From assembly GCA_001931875.2 (NCBI GenBank), contig MSJH02000540.1:158337-222336 (forward strand): a stretch of 64,000 nt of DNA, read 5' to 3'. How positions within the stretch are numbered: the first letter of the stretch is position 1; each line of letters starts with the position of its first letter. The position numbers were made by a program, and so were the translations under genes. The stretch comes from Byssochlamys sp. IMV 00236 (Eukaryota > Ascomycota > Eurotiomycetes > Eurotiales > Thermoascaceae). The notes under the pieces were generated by a model. That model saw only the letters and a program-made list of their open reading frames with translations, was not told the DNA's origin and made no database searches. Below, one piece after another: positions 34,501 to 47,218 of this stretch.

Positions 34501-35053
34501 TCTCGTAGTATGGTCTGTATTCCGGGGACGGCCCGGAAAGATGGTACCAGATATCTCCTTTCCTTTTGCCGTGAACAGACTGGATCCAGATATCGGACCC
34601 AACTGTATGCTGCTCAACCTTCTCATAGCCACCAATTGAAACGTATTCAAATGGCACGCGTCTTAGAAACATCCGCCTTTCTCCTTTGAGGTACAAGATC
34701 CCATCGAAGAAGAACTTCGTGTTGCCTTGTCTGAGAGCAACCTCGTGCAGAGAGGTCAGTTCATCTCCACCGAAATAATTCGAATCACGATACACACTGA
34801 ACTGGTCGAGGTCGACAGAAAGAAATTCGTCACCTCCGTAGGTTTCCTTCTTGGTGGAAGAGTCTCCCAGGAGGATGTTCAGGGCGTCTGTCTCTTCGAT
34901 CAGGGGTAAAGGTGGTCCCCATCCCACATACTGCGAAAGTGGAAACGAAATCGGCGGCAGGTTGATTCCCCTGAGGACCTCATAACGAGAATTTCCTTCC
35001 CGAAACCGCTGGGAGTATCCTTCAGTGTCATCTGCAGATTCATCGGCATTCAT
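31553..35053 (-). CDS. dim-2: DIM-2-type DNA (cytosine-5) methyltransferase, frame interrupted by one TGA
   Basis: Methylates cytosine in DNA. In Neurospora DIM-2 performs all detected methylation, directed by H3K9me3/HP1, chiefly at RIP-mutated repeats (family knowledge). The N-terminal part (about residues 1-330) has the DIM-2-type region with WYHLSGPSPEYRPYYEIFLW and FADWLQQVHGSDASFQNWF. A BAH-like region follows (FEVRPGDVISVERD, WLYRPSDTVCANMTYPHLNE, SDHCNCGDHKI). The catalytic domain contains motif I ALSIFSGGGSFDRGLEEGGA, motif IV GSPCQGYALTN with the catalytic Cys, motif VI YAVLENV, motif VIII QSRSRLFIFVA, motif IX VKEARRAQGIPDD and motif X GNSVARQVALSLG. All catalytic motifs are intact. 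A TGA at 34060-34058 lies in the frame that otherwise joins the N-terminal part to the BAH region. A 60-nt intron (34067-34008, donor gttttg, acceptor ctactcag) would remove it in phase, but its donor is weak and no good branch site is visible. With that intron the protein is about 1146 residues. The ATG at 35053 is the first in frame; an upstream exon is possible. Confidence 0.85.
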
Positions 35054-36316
35054 CTTATCAAGAGCAGATGTTATCGCTGGTGAGAGAGGAATGCTATCTG
35101 AGGCAGAGCTGGGAGCGTGGCATGGAGCAAGACAAAGAGGGGAAACATAGGGACAGCAAGTATCACGCACTAACACAAAAGAAAGCTTCCAGAAAATGCT
35201 TCCCCAATAAAGAGCCCAATTTTTTAAATAGTGAATTCAACAAAAAAGAACAGGGTTCCTAAACACATAAACTTAGTACCAATACTGGGAGAAAAATGAA
35301 GTCCACGACGCGCTCAATGAAAGATAAGGAATTTTTAAAGCAATACAACAATTGAAAACTACATACATAAAAAATCCAGACTTAAAGGCCGTATTTTCAC
35401 AAAGAAAATGGAGTACAAGCGAAGAATAGATATGGTCGCAAGTACTGTACATCTGCGATACATGTATTTGGTCGTTTAATTAGTGCGAATTGTGAGTCAC
35501 ATGACTGAATCAGTACATAGACGAGATAATTAATTGGGTCTTATAATTATAAAAATGCAGAAGTGATGAGGACCAGACCATTTGCGCCAAGAAAGCTGAT
35601 GTGAAATTATATATATTGGATTGGGCTGCAAGAGATGTCACTCTTTACTTCCCATCTATGCGCGTGTTAAGCAATGAAAACAAGACAGTATACGCGCTGG
35701 AATGTCTACTCGGATGAAAATTGAACTTTGCCCATAAGAAACATTTCGATGACTAGTATATAGAGGATACCCAAGTATTTATGCGTCGTAGGGTGAAGGT
35801 AAAGTGAAAATAAGCCGAAGACAACCAGAATGTAGCGCACAGCGTAAAGAGCTTCGAACGCGTTATATACCAGCACCAGAAAAGCAATGTTATGATCTTT
35901 TTTTCCTTTTGCGGAGTAGGCTCCAAAATGACAACGGGAGAAATAGGGTATCGAACACCATGATAAATGCTTTCCAATGAACGGTCAGAGCAGCTAAGTC
36001 ATGAGCAACAAATCCGCACGCGCCTGGCTCTGGAGAGCCAAGCGACAGGACCTCCCACAATGTACAGCACTTGTTTCCGCTCCATAGCGAATTCCAAGCT
36101 CCCATGCCTTCCCTCATGTAAGTAGAAAAAACCTCAACTCCGCCGACTCTAGAAGCCGGTGGGAACGGGCACATATAGACGTTACTCTGTACGATGAAAG
36201 ACGTTCAAGCGCTTACACCAACCAAATGCATAGAACAGATCCAAGGACCGAAAGAAAAACAGAATCGCACAGAGATCTGAACGTAGATATTCAAACACAG
36301 ACCATATTCGTCGTCA
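35054..36316. other. AT-rich intergenic region upstream of DIM-2
   Basis: About 1.26 kb, clearly more AT-rich than its surroundings (for example 35500-35620). It holds the DIM-2 promoter and the 3' end of the Bud2-like gene. No supported open frame. Confidence 0.55.
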
Positions 36317-39300
36317 TTAAAACTCATTTCGTGGTTCCTCTCGTGGTTGTAGCTGCTGCTGATGGGACCCGTCCCGATCTTTTGCTTTCCGCCTCGATGG
36401 CGCTGGAACTAAGTCTTGGATCGAACTCAAGAAGCGGTATTTGCCCGATGATTCACGTGAAATGCTAGATCGCCGTCCTCCTTTGGAGGTCTCAGAGAAG
36501 TCAAGCGAATATGTAGAGGAATTTTTTGAGCTACTAGCACCTTCACGCGGCTCAGACCACCGTGGCGTAGAGAAGGGTAGTCGGCTCGGATCCCACGTAG
36601 CGGATGAAGAGCTTGGGGGCGTATAATCGTCCCCATCATCAGCATTATCCGTAGATCTGCGCGGCAAGGCCGGCCGCGGGGAGAAGTAGCCTATGGAGTT
36701 CCTTTTACTCCCAATTAGAGAGGCGGGCCCAGTCATCGGGGTCTCTGTAGCCGGCGTATTGGGCTTGCTTGAACTCTCATCGTAGAAAGTGGCGGATTTC
36801 TCTATGGATTCAACAAGCTCTTCCCATTTCACTTCCAAGTTCCCGTTTGGTCGTTCGGCTTGTTCGGCCTTGCTCAAGCATTCTTTGGTTCGCTGGCTCA
36901 GCTCCAGGGCTAAATTGTGGAACTTCTCAAGATTGACGTCGATTTCCTCCAGCTCCTCTAGCCTCGCCGGGGCACTTTCAAGCCACAGGCTAGTTAGCGC
37001 CGCAAAACTCCTGGCATGATCGATGAGAAAAGGCAAACTAGGAAAGCCTTCCCGAGAGGTAGGAGGGAGACGGCCAAGAATCTGGATTGGAGTCGCGTAG
37101 GACGGGGACACGGTTTGCGCTGGCCGCTCCGCAGGTATCGAACATATGCGATCCACATATTCTTTGAACTCTCCACGATGACTGACCAAGAACCTATTCA
37201 TAGGCTCCATCCAAGGTTCTTTGTTGCCAAAAGAAGTCATGTTTGCCAGACCTTGCAATGCTTTGGCGATAAGAGTCAAGGTACGCTGGGCACGCGGCCG
37301 AGGGTGCTCTGTCAAGTATATTAGACACTTGTTCAGTCATGACGGGCTCGAGGAATACATACCTTTCAGGAGCCCAAAAAGTTTGGGGTTCAGAATTGCA
37401 GGGCAAAAGAAGCGCAAGAACAGGAAACCAGAAACACTGCTGTAAGTGACCGAACGGAGGAAGTCTCCGTAGCGATCCTCAGCACATGCTCTGATGTGCC
37501 GGAATATGAGTCGTAGTTCATCTGGACATTTGGTAGCGGAACGGGAAATAGAACTCCACACCCTGCTGGTCAAATCTATAAGATTCCTCCAGTTGCGTTC
37601 AAGGTCTTCCTCGCGTTGCACGCGAACAGGATCAACCTCACAGTCGGGGTCACTCTGGTCGATGCGGCGAAGCTGCTCACCAATGGTCTCTTGAAGATAT
37701 TCTTTTCCAAGCCGGCGCATATGTAGATCAAGGGCCTTGGTCAGGAGGGAGTTACCACGAAAAAGAAGGTTAGCTTCGACTGTAGCCGACCGCCCCAGGT
37801 CTCTCACAAGCACCTCCCGCTCTTGCGCAGACGACTCCCTAGAGTCATTCGAGTGTAGCCTAGTCGTGTACCTCAATCTGGTCATCGTCGACTCCTTATG
37901 GACTCCATCGATTTCGTCCTCAATGAGCGCCGAGATCCATTCAACTACCTGGCCTGACACCTGATAGATATTGAGCAGGGTCTCCGCTAGTAGCGCTAAC
38001 TCAGCTGACAAAATTTGAGAGATATTTACGGTAAGGCTGTTAGGAAAGTTGTGTAAAAGTTGTGACATAGGCTCATATTCGTGGGACATCAGAACGATCG
38101 TCTCCTCCAATCGTGCTCTCATGAAAATCTCACCCACAGGCTGATCCCTGTCGTCCAGGATCGGCCACCATTTTTCGACGTTGGTACCAGTCTCAAGTTC
38201 ATCGAGCCTCAAATCGACGCGGCCGAAAGTAGCATCGTGCGACGCGATTTCAAGATCATCCAACATGTTCATTGGGTTGGCTTCGCCGTTCAGGTTGTAC
38301 GGCGTACGCGAAATGAGAGTCCAGTCCTTTTGGCTTGGATTGAGAGTCTTCAGGAGAATCGAGGCATTGGAGAGAACGGGAGGAAGGTCACTGAATACGA
38401 ATTCTTCTCGCCAGAAAGGTGTTGACGTATTATACTTCACTGCGGTCTTCGCTCTGACTTCACTATCAAGAAGGACTTCAACATAGTAGTCACTCACTGC
38501 CCTACTAGCCGAAGCCTGAGATCTTGACATTTTTCTGTTCCTTGGTAGTTCTTCTTCCTTTGTATTCAGGAGCTTCGCCTCAGTGACTCGTATCGACAGC
38601 ATACGTTCGATTCGGAACATGTCCGCTGTTGAGGTTGGAGCAGGACCGGTCAGGCTCTGCCGACGGCTCGAATCTCCGCTTGCTACTGACTCGGGTCCAT
38701 AAAGTTCAGGGATGGTAAATGCGCGTAGTAAAACGAACCAAACCTCAAATAGCACCCGGGATTCCAAGGAGAGAAAGATTGGACGATTGATCGCCGGTTG
38801 GGATCCGGAATGTGCTGCATACTGTGGGTAAATGGCGATGCAGAACTCGTCATCCAGCACTGAAGACTCTAACTGTTGGATTGCGCACCGGGAGAGCTGG
38901 GACAACTGGATGCACGATACGAGTGTCACATCCGCTTCCGTATAAAGCTTGAAGTAGCCGTTCTCTTGCAGAGTACAGCTGACTTTCTGCCAAGATGTGG
39001 AATAAGACCTTTGCTGCCGGTCGGCTGACGCCCTGCGTCCGGAGGAAGGCCGTGGCCCGGAGGTGCCCTGTTTGTCCCAAAGCAGCATCTTGCCAACCTT
39101 GATGACTGCCGCTTCTTTCTGCACGTTAGTTTCGGAGTTTCGTCTACGATCCCCCAGGCGTCGCTCGCCCATTGAAACTGACTGGGGCTTGGTCATTTTG
39201 TTCTGCACACCCTTCGGTCGTATCGGTTGCCAACACAGTAAGGCGGCCAGCCATGAATCAAAGGTCTCATGCACGTGCGGCCTCAGTTGAATCCCCATCC

Positions 39301-40192
39301 CTGATGAGAAAGTTGACACGCTCAGATAGGTACATTGGAGCTCTGTATCGAACAAGGTCCGGACGTGACAGCCACGCAAGTCCGGAATCAAAGTCTTAGC
39401 GAGTGAGGGTTCTCCCTTGGCTTGGTATATTAGACTTCCCGTGGCCACATTGATAGCGCAGTATCCGGACGTCCATGAGGCGGTGGAAGCGGTCCGAAAG
39501 GAAAGAATACCATGCATCCTTCCACAGGTCGTCTTCATCAGCTGCAGTATCTTCGTCGCATCTGCGTTAGACAGGGGTGACGCGAGAGCTGGGGGATTCC
39601 GGATTATCCCAGTCGACGTTGTCGCTGCCGGAGGAGATTTCGTTAGACGTTGACGAGCACCTGCATAGTTGAAGAAAGTCGGAGATTGGATGATTGAAGG
39701 AAAGCCTATGGAGTGTTCTTCTGGCGCCTTCAGAGTCGATGCCGTATTGATGGACCCGAGACGATTCCGAGTCCTTGATAGAAAGGAATTGGGGGATATC
39801 TCGCTTCTCTGGTCATCCAACGTTGTAGTTCGGGACCGCGCTCTCTGGCTTCTAGACTCCGAGATATCGTCCTCATCACCGGCGGAATAATACGGTGCGA
39901 ACTCCCGCCGACGATCGCGGTCTCGTGGTCTTGGTCTGATCGTGGACCGTGGTGATGCAGCACTGCTAGCGGAGAGGAACTCCGCTTCAGATATGGGGGA
40001 GTGATTGCCTGTGTCAGACATCGAATCAGGCGTCACCGTCCGAATGCTGGTCTCTCTGAAGTTATCTGGGTACACCATGCCGTGGCGGTCCTCCGATGAC
40101 GATTTCTTGCTAGGCCGCCGCTCAAATGGGCGATTGTAAATCCCTTGCTGCCCTGAGCTTCTCTTGAATCCGTTGCGACGTTCCGACTCCAT
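36317..40192 (-). CDS. Bud2-like Ras-family GTPase-activating protein (PH-C2-RasGAP)
   Basis: Stimulates GTP hydrolysis by a Ras-like GTPase; yeast Bud2 acts on Rsr1/Bud1 in polarity-site selection, and fungal homologues influence hyphal polarity (family knowledge). Two exons, 40192-37363 and 37308-36317, with a 54-nt intron whose phase closes, give 1273 residues. The N-terminal 200 residues are disordered and Ser/Arg-rich. Two PH-like regions follow (about 215-330 and 370-510; [40 protein letters not shown]). A C2 domain occupies about 525-670 ([28 protein letters not shown]). The RasGAP domain at about 720-960 carries [20 protein letters not shown] and the hallmark [20 protein letters not shown]. 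The first contains the arginine-finger-type region; the exact catalytic Arg cannot be assigned by eye. The C-terminal 330 residues are mostly disordered. Divergent from ATG9. Confidence 0.88.
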
Positions 40193-42794
40193 GTCGCCAG
40201 GTCTTGTGCACTTCTCCGTCAGTGGCAGTCGACAATATCGACGGTATCACTATCCGCTTGCCCGGGAGACCGGTTGCAGCCCGCTGGCGACAGCGTATGC
40301 CGCGCAACGTCCTCGAATGATCAGGAGGCGTCTCTTGTCCAGTGCACTGCTATCTGAACGCATCGAGCTCGCACACCGGGATGTAGGGGATATCGCACAT
40401 CGGTCGAAGCGGGGGAGGAACGCGGTTCGAGAATACTGTTTGAAAGAGAATTTAGTGTGCAGCAGGCGACGTGGGACGAACGACCAATTCTCCAACAAGC
40501 GGCCAATCGTGGAGAGGTCGTGACTAGAAGGCGGCAACAGGGTCAGTCAAGAGCATTGGAATAGGAAACCAGCACGCGATCCGAACGGCCACGGGGTCTC
40601 AATGGCTTATGGTGGTGTTTTCGGGATAGAGGAAGAGAGGCGAAGAAGCAGCCCAGCTCTCTCCACCCGTTCTTTTTTTCTTTCCTTTTTTTCTTTTCTC
40701 CTCTTGTACCTTTTTAGTTTCTAGGACTCTGGATTCCGGACGGCATGCATAGACCAGGGGAAGCAAGCAGGGGCGTCGGAAGGCGTCTGCACAGAGACGT
40801 GACGGGGCCTCGGGGGAGGCAGTCGATGGGATGCGAAGAGACAACTGAGAAATCTTTGATGAGGATGATAATGATGATGATGATGGATGGAATGTCGAAT
40901 GTTCGAAGCGAGAAAGCGCCTGTCGGAGTAGGGCTCCGTGCTGCCTCAGGGCACCAATTGAAGGTCGATGGGGAGAGGAAGAGGCACAAGGTGCAGCGGT
41001 GGGATGCAGTCGGCGAGCGACGAAGTGGCCTTCCAGCCAGACGGTGCTCGCTACCGTTCGCTTCTTACTCTAGCTAGCAGTAAGTTAGACTACCTAATCC
41101 GTAGAGTAGTAATACTGCGTTGCGCTGCGATAACCCGCAAAGTCAATAATAATAATCATTAATTAATTCATTCCCTTCCTTCTAGCCAAATGCGATTTCG
41201 GAACGCTAATAATACGACGACCTCCTGAGGGCGATCTGGTGCCAGGTCCACTGTCTGCTAACTAACTATGTATTATTGTTATTTAACTACTTGTTGGAAT
41301 AATAAGGATAATATCCAGCCTGTCCTTTCCCCCTCTTCCATAAAGGGGATCTTACAGGCCCCCAGTAAACCCAGCTGCGCTCCCACTATCCTCCTACTGG
41401 CAGCGTTCGATTCCGCTATGATCTCAACAACTGATACGTTCCCTCGCCACGGGGCAAAGGGAGAGGGCCCCTAGCCTGCAGGGCCTCGCACTAAACGATC
41501 CAATGCTGGGAGTGGCTTCCATCACGACCTGGTCCATCCGGTGGCGGGGAACGCGAGAGGGACGAGACCGTTCATGAGATCTTCCTCGTGCTGGACGGAC
41601 ATGAGCCACGAGGGTACGAGTCGAATGTGCCGTTCTCCTCATCCTGAGCACTGCAGCCTCGTTAATAATAATGTTATCGCGAGGATGGAGAGGCCTCCGA
41701 GGACGGCACGGATCACTGGCACGAACAACCGCGGGAGCCTAGTTAAAGTTAAAAAAGCCATCTATGGATCATGCTAAAGGGCACTTTAAGGGCTCAAGGA
41801 CAGATCGAGTCTTTTGACACTTCTTCGCTTCCCCATTCCCTCGGTTCTTTGCCATCATCGTCCAGGCCACGGCATCGGAGGGGAACGATGGCTTTTGCCA
41901 CTAGTGACCTTTTCTTCTGCTGCGGTGTGGATACATCGTCGCAGGGGGTAAACTCAGAGCCCTTCCCACGAGGCATCTCCCCTTTTTCTTAATACCTGCT
42001 TGGTCTATCGTGTCAAGTGATAGGCATTGATAGGACTGTGCTGACTCGAGAGCTGTCCTTTGCAAGAGCGCTAAGAGGGAAAAACGGCTGCACTGACCAC
42101 CCGAGCAAGGGCCGAGGAGAGCCCTCTCCGCCGCGTTGACTATCTATCATTTCTACGGGTAATTCCCTTTTTAGGTGCGATTATCAGTACGGAGTATAAT
42201 ATTATTAAATTATTATTATCCACTGCCACTAGCAGATGAGACTAGTCGAGTAGTTAGTCAAAGGAACTACCTAGGTAGCCAGTTAGCTTAATTAACTAGA
42301 TACTCTCGTTCCTTCTAGGAGGTTAACTTAGTTTGTTAGGGGAAGTCGATGAGATAAGCAGGCTGCAGAAGCCTTGAAAGCATCTCGGGGTTTTGTTCTT
42401 CCGGAAATCAACATCACGCGTATCACGTGCCCCATGACGCGCCAGGCATCCAGTGCCGTCATGGCCGCAGCGAACCGAGAGAGATAACTACCTAGTACCT
42501 ATCATGCATCACGAGGGGACGACACAATAATACTGGTCATCCTGACCTCTCCTTCCTGAGAGTGACCTCCCCTCATATGAGGACTGCAGTGTTTTTGTTG
42601 TCCTTGTTGATGTCGGACATGTTCGACTGCAATGCCTGGCGTCTTCGTGCTTGATTCATCAACGGACCTTACTGACTTGAAGAGTGTTTGTGTGCTAGGG
42701 CGGCTGGAATGACTACAGCTTGCCGTCATTGTTACTGATAGTATCGCTTGTCTGCAGTTCACAGCGGTGCGTCTGATCTGACTGCTGGGCCAGC
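40193..42794. other. Long divergent intergenic region BUD2-like / ATG9
   Basis: About 2.6 kb carrying both promoters. Simple-sequence patches include a GATGAT run at 40863-40888 and aataataataatcattaatt at 41147-41165. No protein-like frame. A relic or non-coding RNA cannot be excluded. Confidence 0.55.
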
Positions 42795-45713
42795 ATGATT
42801 GCCTCCAATTTACTGTCTCGCCTACTGCCTCCTACGGGGTCGCCTTCGGTCTACGAGGCCATACGCCAGAACGACGTGGAGTCCGACGCCTCTGATGTTG
42901 AAGAACGTGCGGGAATGGCCCTCGATGAAGAGAACCTGCGAGAACGTTTCGATCATGATGGACTCGAAGAGGCACTGGCCAATGCGACGGACAGCCAGAT
43001 GACAACGCACAGCACGGCCTTCCTGGGCCAGGACCGTCCACGGGCGACGTCCGGAGACCGGCTGGACGCCCGGAGACCTACAAGGAGGAAGCTGTCTCGT
43101 CCCCGGTGGATGCAGACGTCCCAGAGAGAGCTGGAGGCAGACGAGGGCGATGAGGATGTCCCCGCGTCGTTGCTGGTCGAAGGGGGCGATGATGACTTCT
43201 CCAGATCTCCTGGACCTCCGCCTCCTCATTCTATGATGGATCATGGACCTCCCGTCCCAGGGCCGTCGTCAAGAGATGACATAAACAAGTGGGAACGCGC
43301 CAGAGCGCAGCAACCGTTGCATCCCCCTTCACGACATACCGCTTCTTCTGATAGATCTGCACCTGGACCGTATCCGAATCTAGCCTTGGTAGACCCAAAG
43401 CAAAAGGCGCTGTGGAGATGGGCGAACGTGGAGAACCTGGACAACTTTCTCGAAGACGTCTACGTATACTTTTTAGGAAATGGTATCTGGTGTATCATGC
43501 TGAGTCGGGCCCTCAATCTTCTGTAGGTCTACATGAGACCCTCGACACGCGTAGAAGCCACAAGCATGCTGACTCGTAATAGTACGCTCGGATTCGTCGT
43601 CGGTTTCACCACATTTCTGACTAGCTGTATCAACTACCACGACATCCGCGGCGCTAGGAAGTTGGACGATATCCTGGTCAAGAAATGCATGGTGAACATG
43701 TCCTCATCCAAAACTCTTTTGCTATGGCTGTTCACTTTCTTCTGGATAGGGAAGCTGTTCCAGTATGTGCTGGATATCAGAAGGCTCCGCCACCTGCAAG
43801 ATTTCTACTACTATCTGCTGGGGATCTCCGACGAAGATATTCAGACGATCTCTTGGCAGGAGGTCGTCAGTCGACTGATGGCGTTGAGGGACTCGAATCC
43901 CTCTACTGCGGGTGCGGTGTCTGCAAAGCACCGTAAGTTCATGGGGAGTCAGTCTAAGCAGAGGATGGATGCGCACGACATCGCCAACCGATTAATGCGC
44001 AAGGAGAACTACCTCATTGCTCTGTTCAATAAAGATATCCTAGATCTAACACTGCCTATTCCGTTCCTTAGGAACAGGCAGCTGTTTTCACGCACGCTCG
44101 AATGGAATATCAACCTCTGCATTATGGATTATGTGTTTAACGAACAAGGCCAAGTGCGGCCCCTCTTCTTGAAAGATACGCATCGCAGGGCTCTTAGCGA
44201 TGGATTACGACGGCGTTTTCTCTTTGCGGGAATTATGAATATCTTTGTTTCTCCTTTTCTTGTCTTCTTTTTCCTGATGCATTACTTCTTCCGCTATTTT
44301 AACGAGTATCAGAAGAACCCCTCGCAGATTGGATCCCGCCAGTATACGCCTCTCGCTGAATGGAAGTTCCGCGAATTTAACGAGCTGTGGCATCTATTTC
44401 AGCGTCGGATCAACATGTCCTACCCCTTCGCTAATCGATATATCGACCAATTCCCGAAAGAGAAGACCGTCCAGTTAGCCCGCTTCGTCGCCTTCATCGC
44501 GGGAGCCTTGGCTTCGGTTCTTGCTCTGGCTTCTGTGGTGGATCCAGAGCTCTTTCTGGGTTTTGAGATCACCCATGATCGGACTGTATTGTTCTACCTC
44601 GGGCTTTTTGGGTCTATCTGGGCTGTGGCTCGTGGTATGGTCCCAGAGGACACGGACGTCTTCGATCCGGAGTTTGCCCTCCGTGAAGTTATCAACTTCA
44701 CGCACTACTTCCCCAGCCATTGGAATGGACGCCTTCATAGTGACGAAGTGAGGAAAGAGTTTGCGACTCTTTATCAGATGAAGATCGTTATTTTCCTCGA
44801 GGAGATCCTGAGCATGATCTTTACGCCTTTCGTATTGTGGTTCAGCCTGCCGAAGTGCAGCGACCGCCTGATTGACTTCTTCAGGGAGTTCACCGTACAT
44901 GTGGATGGGCTGGGTTACGTCTGCTCGTTCGCCGTATTCGACTTCAAGAAAGGCACCAATGCCATCTCGCAGGGTCGTGTCCCTCGACGAGAAGGAACTC
45001 AGGATCTACGAGATGATTACTTCTCCACCAAGGATGGGAAGATGCTTGCATCGTATTACGGCTTCTTGGACAACTACGGCGCAAATCCACGAGCGGCAGC
45101 ACATGGCCCTTCGAAAGCGCAACGGCCATTTCACCCCCCACCGTCATTTCCGACTCTGACATCGCCTCCGGGTGTTGAGGCGACCCCGCGCCCTGGTCGA
45201 TGGGATTCTGCGCAGAACCGACAGTCACCTGTCAACGGTCCTGGCTATCAATCGATAATGCGTGGGTCTCGCATCGGTCCTGGTCCTGGCGCTGCTGATC
45301 CCAACTCACCAATGCCATCGATGCTTCTTGACCCTCATCATCAGCCTTCCGCTTCAGGCTTCCGATCCGTCAATCGTATGGCGCACTCGCGATATCGGCC
45401 ATCCCGTCCATCTCACCCGGCAGCGGATCCTATCGATGATGAGGATGAACCGTCTAGTGAAGGGTATGGGAACCCGGCGACAACCCAAGCAGGACAGCCT
45501 ACCGTGGCATCGAGCGGCGGAGTGGGAACCAGTGAGGGCAATCTCGAAGGGTCCTGGAAAACGCACTTGGCAGCCGAACCAGAAGACAGTGATGGGCCAG
45601 AGGAAGGAGAGAATGTTGATGCCATTGTGGGTGGTGCTGGAGTTCTTGGCCTGATCCATCAGTTCCAGAAAGTCACTAACGAAGGTCGCGGTGGGAAAAC
45701 TGTCGGCATTTGA
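42795..45713 (+). CDS. ATG9: Autophagy-related protein 9 (Atg9)
   Basis: Multispanning lipid scramblase carried on Golgi-derived vesicles; supplies membrane to the growing phagophore together with Atg2-Atg18 (family knowledge). Two exons, 42795-43522 and 43583-45713, encode 952 residues. The N-terminal 205 residues are acidic and disordered. The conserved core starts with [20 protein letters not shown]. The intron falls within the first transmembrane helix ([26 protein letters not shown]). Further signatures are [69 protein letters not shown], and [20 protein letters not shown] before the re-entrant region [18 protein letters not shown]. The C-terminal 230 residues are Pro/Ser-rich and end in acidic then basic stretches. 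The start was chosen as the first ATG of the continuous frame. Identity is unambiguous. Confidence 0.97.
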
Positions 45714-46256
45714 GCCTTTGCGAAAGGAACTTAGTCTCGTCATCAACACTAGATAGCTATGACATTACCCTTATGCCTTACGATTGGACTCGGATAGGGA
45801 TCGGAGATCGTCGATATTTCCAGTGAGTATCTAGGAGTCTAGGAGTTAGGGGCCTTGGTCGTATTTATAGAATATAGTCCCAAGTGATACGTTTACTGGG
45901 TAGTTATTGGAGCAATATATGATACTTCAGATCCTAGGATATGCAAGACCAATATGAACCTCGTATATACTCTGGAAATACACTGATTGTAGCTTATAAC
46001 CCAATCACAGTAAGTGTAGTCTTAAGGCAGCAGCCTCGGATTTATGAACAGGACGTAAGGACTAAAGCCGAACGACATCAAGAACTATATAAACTTCATG
46101 CCATCAACTTTACTTTTTCGCGATTTCTAAATTTCTCTTCGTACTATCCTGGATATATAGTATCAAGTCGAGGGATTTATCTAATCAAGTTCACTGCTCA
46201 TTCGTAGGCAAGAATATTCTGCTTATATTCTACAGACAGCTTCTTCTGTCGCAACC
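45714..46256. other. Intergenic region ATG9 / amidohydrolase
   Basis: About 540 bp in tandem (+,+) arrangement, increasingly AT-rich towards 46000-46200. Contains the ATG9 3' region and the amidohydrolase promoter; no other feature seen. Confidence 0.55.
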
Positions 46257-47213
46257 ATGCTACCCTTGATCACTCTCGAAGAGCACTACGTCTCTTCCAA
46301 AGTGCGCGAGGCCGAAACAGAAGACCACTACGCCGGCTTTCCCAGACATATCGTGACCAAATTACAATCACTCGACGACGAGCGCATACAAGATCTAGAC
46401 AATGGAAACGTTTCCCTTCAAGTCATCTCGCACGGTCCCGGCGACAGACCCCCGCATCTCTGCGTCTTAGCGAACGACGATCTTGCCTCTGCGATTTCCA
46501 GACATCCGACTCGACTAGCAGGTTTCGCGATGCTACCTATGAGCGAGCCAGTCGCTGCGGCAAAGGAGCTAGAACGCTGTGTGCGCGAGCTCGGCTTCGT
46601 AGGCGCATTGATCGATAACACTGCGAGCGGAGTATTTTACGACGATGAACGATTCTGGACCGTCTTCGAGAAAGCGCAGGAGTTAGATGTGCCGATTTAT
46701 ATCCACCCTACTTTCGCGGCTGATGGTGCCATGGAGCATTATCGGGGTAACTATGACGAGTCTATCGCTCTCGCTTTGAGCGCATACGGCTGGGGCTGGC
46801 ATTCGGAAACGGCACTGCATATCCTCAAGCTATACGCCAGCGGACTCTTCGATCGCTTCCCCAATATCAAGGTCGTGATCGGTCACATGGGCGAAATGCT
46901 ACCGTTCCAGCTCGAGAGAGTAATCACCATCTCTCAGCGATGGGGGAGGGAAAGAGGACTACGGGAGGTATGGAGGGACAATATCTGGATCACGACGAGT
47001 GGGATGTTTGCGCTGCCGCCGTTGGCGTGTCTGTTGCAGACGACTTCGATTGAGCATGTGTTGTATAGTGTAGACTACCCGTTCTCGATGAACGAGAAGG
47101 GATTCCAGTTCTTTGAGGAGATTAGGAAAAGTGGACTGATTGCGGGGGAGGATTTGGAGAAATTTGCCTTTCGGAATGCGGAGAATTTACTCCATGTTAA
47201 AGCCAGTAGATAG
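46257..47213 (+). CDS. Metal-dependent decarboxylase/amidohydrolase (ACMSD / gamma-resorcylate decarboxylase-like)
   Basis: Intronless gene for 318 residues of the amidohydrolase-2 (ACMSD) superfamily. Members decarboxylate or hydrolyse small aromatic acids non-oxidatively with one divalent metal (family knowledge). The metal-site pattern of the hydroxybenzoate-decarboxylase branch is visible: ITLEEH at the N-terminus (Glu8 and His10), His150 in VPIYIHPTF, His210 in VVIGHMGEMLPF, and Asp273 in YSVDYPFS. The length fits the family (about 310-340). The ATG follows gcaacc and lies directly before the conserved N-terminal strand. The specific substrate cannot be read from sequence; dihydroxybenzoates are only a family-based guess. 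It is an isolated catabolic gene between ATG9 and broken relics, and intronless unlike most neighbours, which suggests an accessory gene, perhaps acquired. Confidence 0.85.
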   Translation: MLPLITLEEHYVSSKVREAETEDHYAGFPRHIVTKLQSLDDERIQDLDNGNVSLQVISHGPGDRPPHLCVLANDDLASAISRHPTRLAGFAMLPMSEPVAAAKELERCVRELGFVGALIDNTASGVFYDDERFWTVFEKAQELDVPIYIHPTFAADGAMEHYRGNYDESIALALSAYGWGWHSETALHILKLYASGLFDRFPNIKVVIGHMGEMLPFQLERVITISQRWGRERGLREVWRDNIWITTSGMFALPPLACLLQTTSIEHVLYSVDYPFSMNEKGFQFFEEIRKSGLIAGEDLEKFAFRNAENLLHVKASR

Positions 47214-47218
47214 TAGAG

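Noticed and set aside
35054..35176. Upstream extension of the DIM-2 frame to 35176
   Set aside because: It begins with GTG, not ATG; the first in-frame ATG is at 35053, although an upstream exon cannot be excluded.
35177..36316. AT-rich block considered as a RIP-mutated transposon
   Set aside because: No terminal repeats, no relic of transposase or reverse transcriptase motifs could be read; AT-richness alone is not sufficient.
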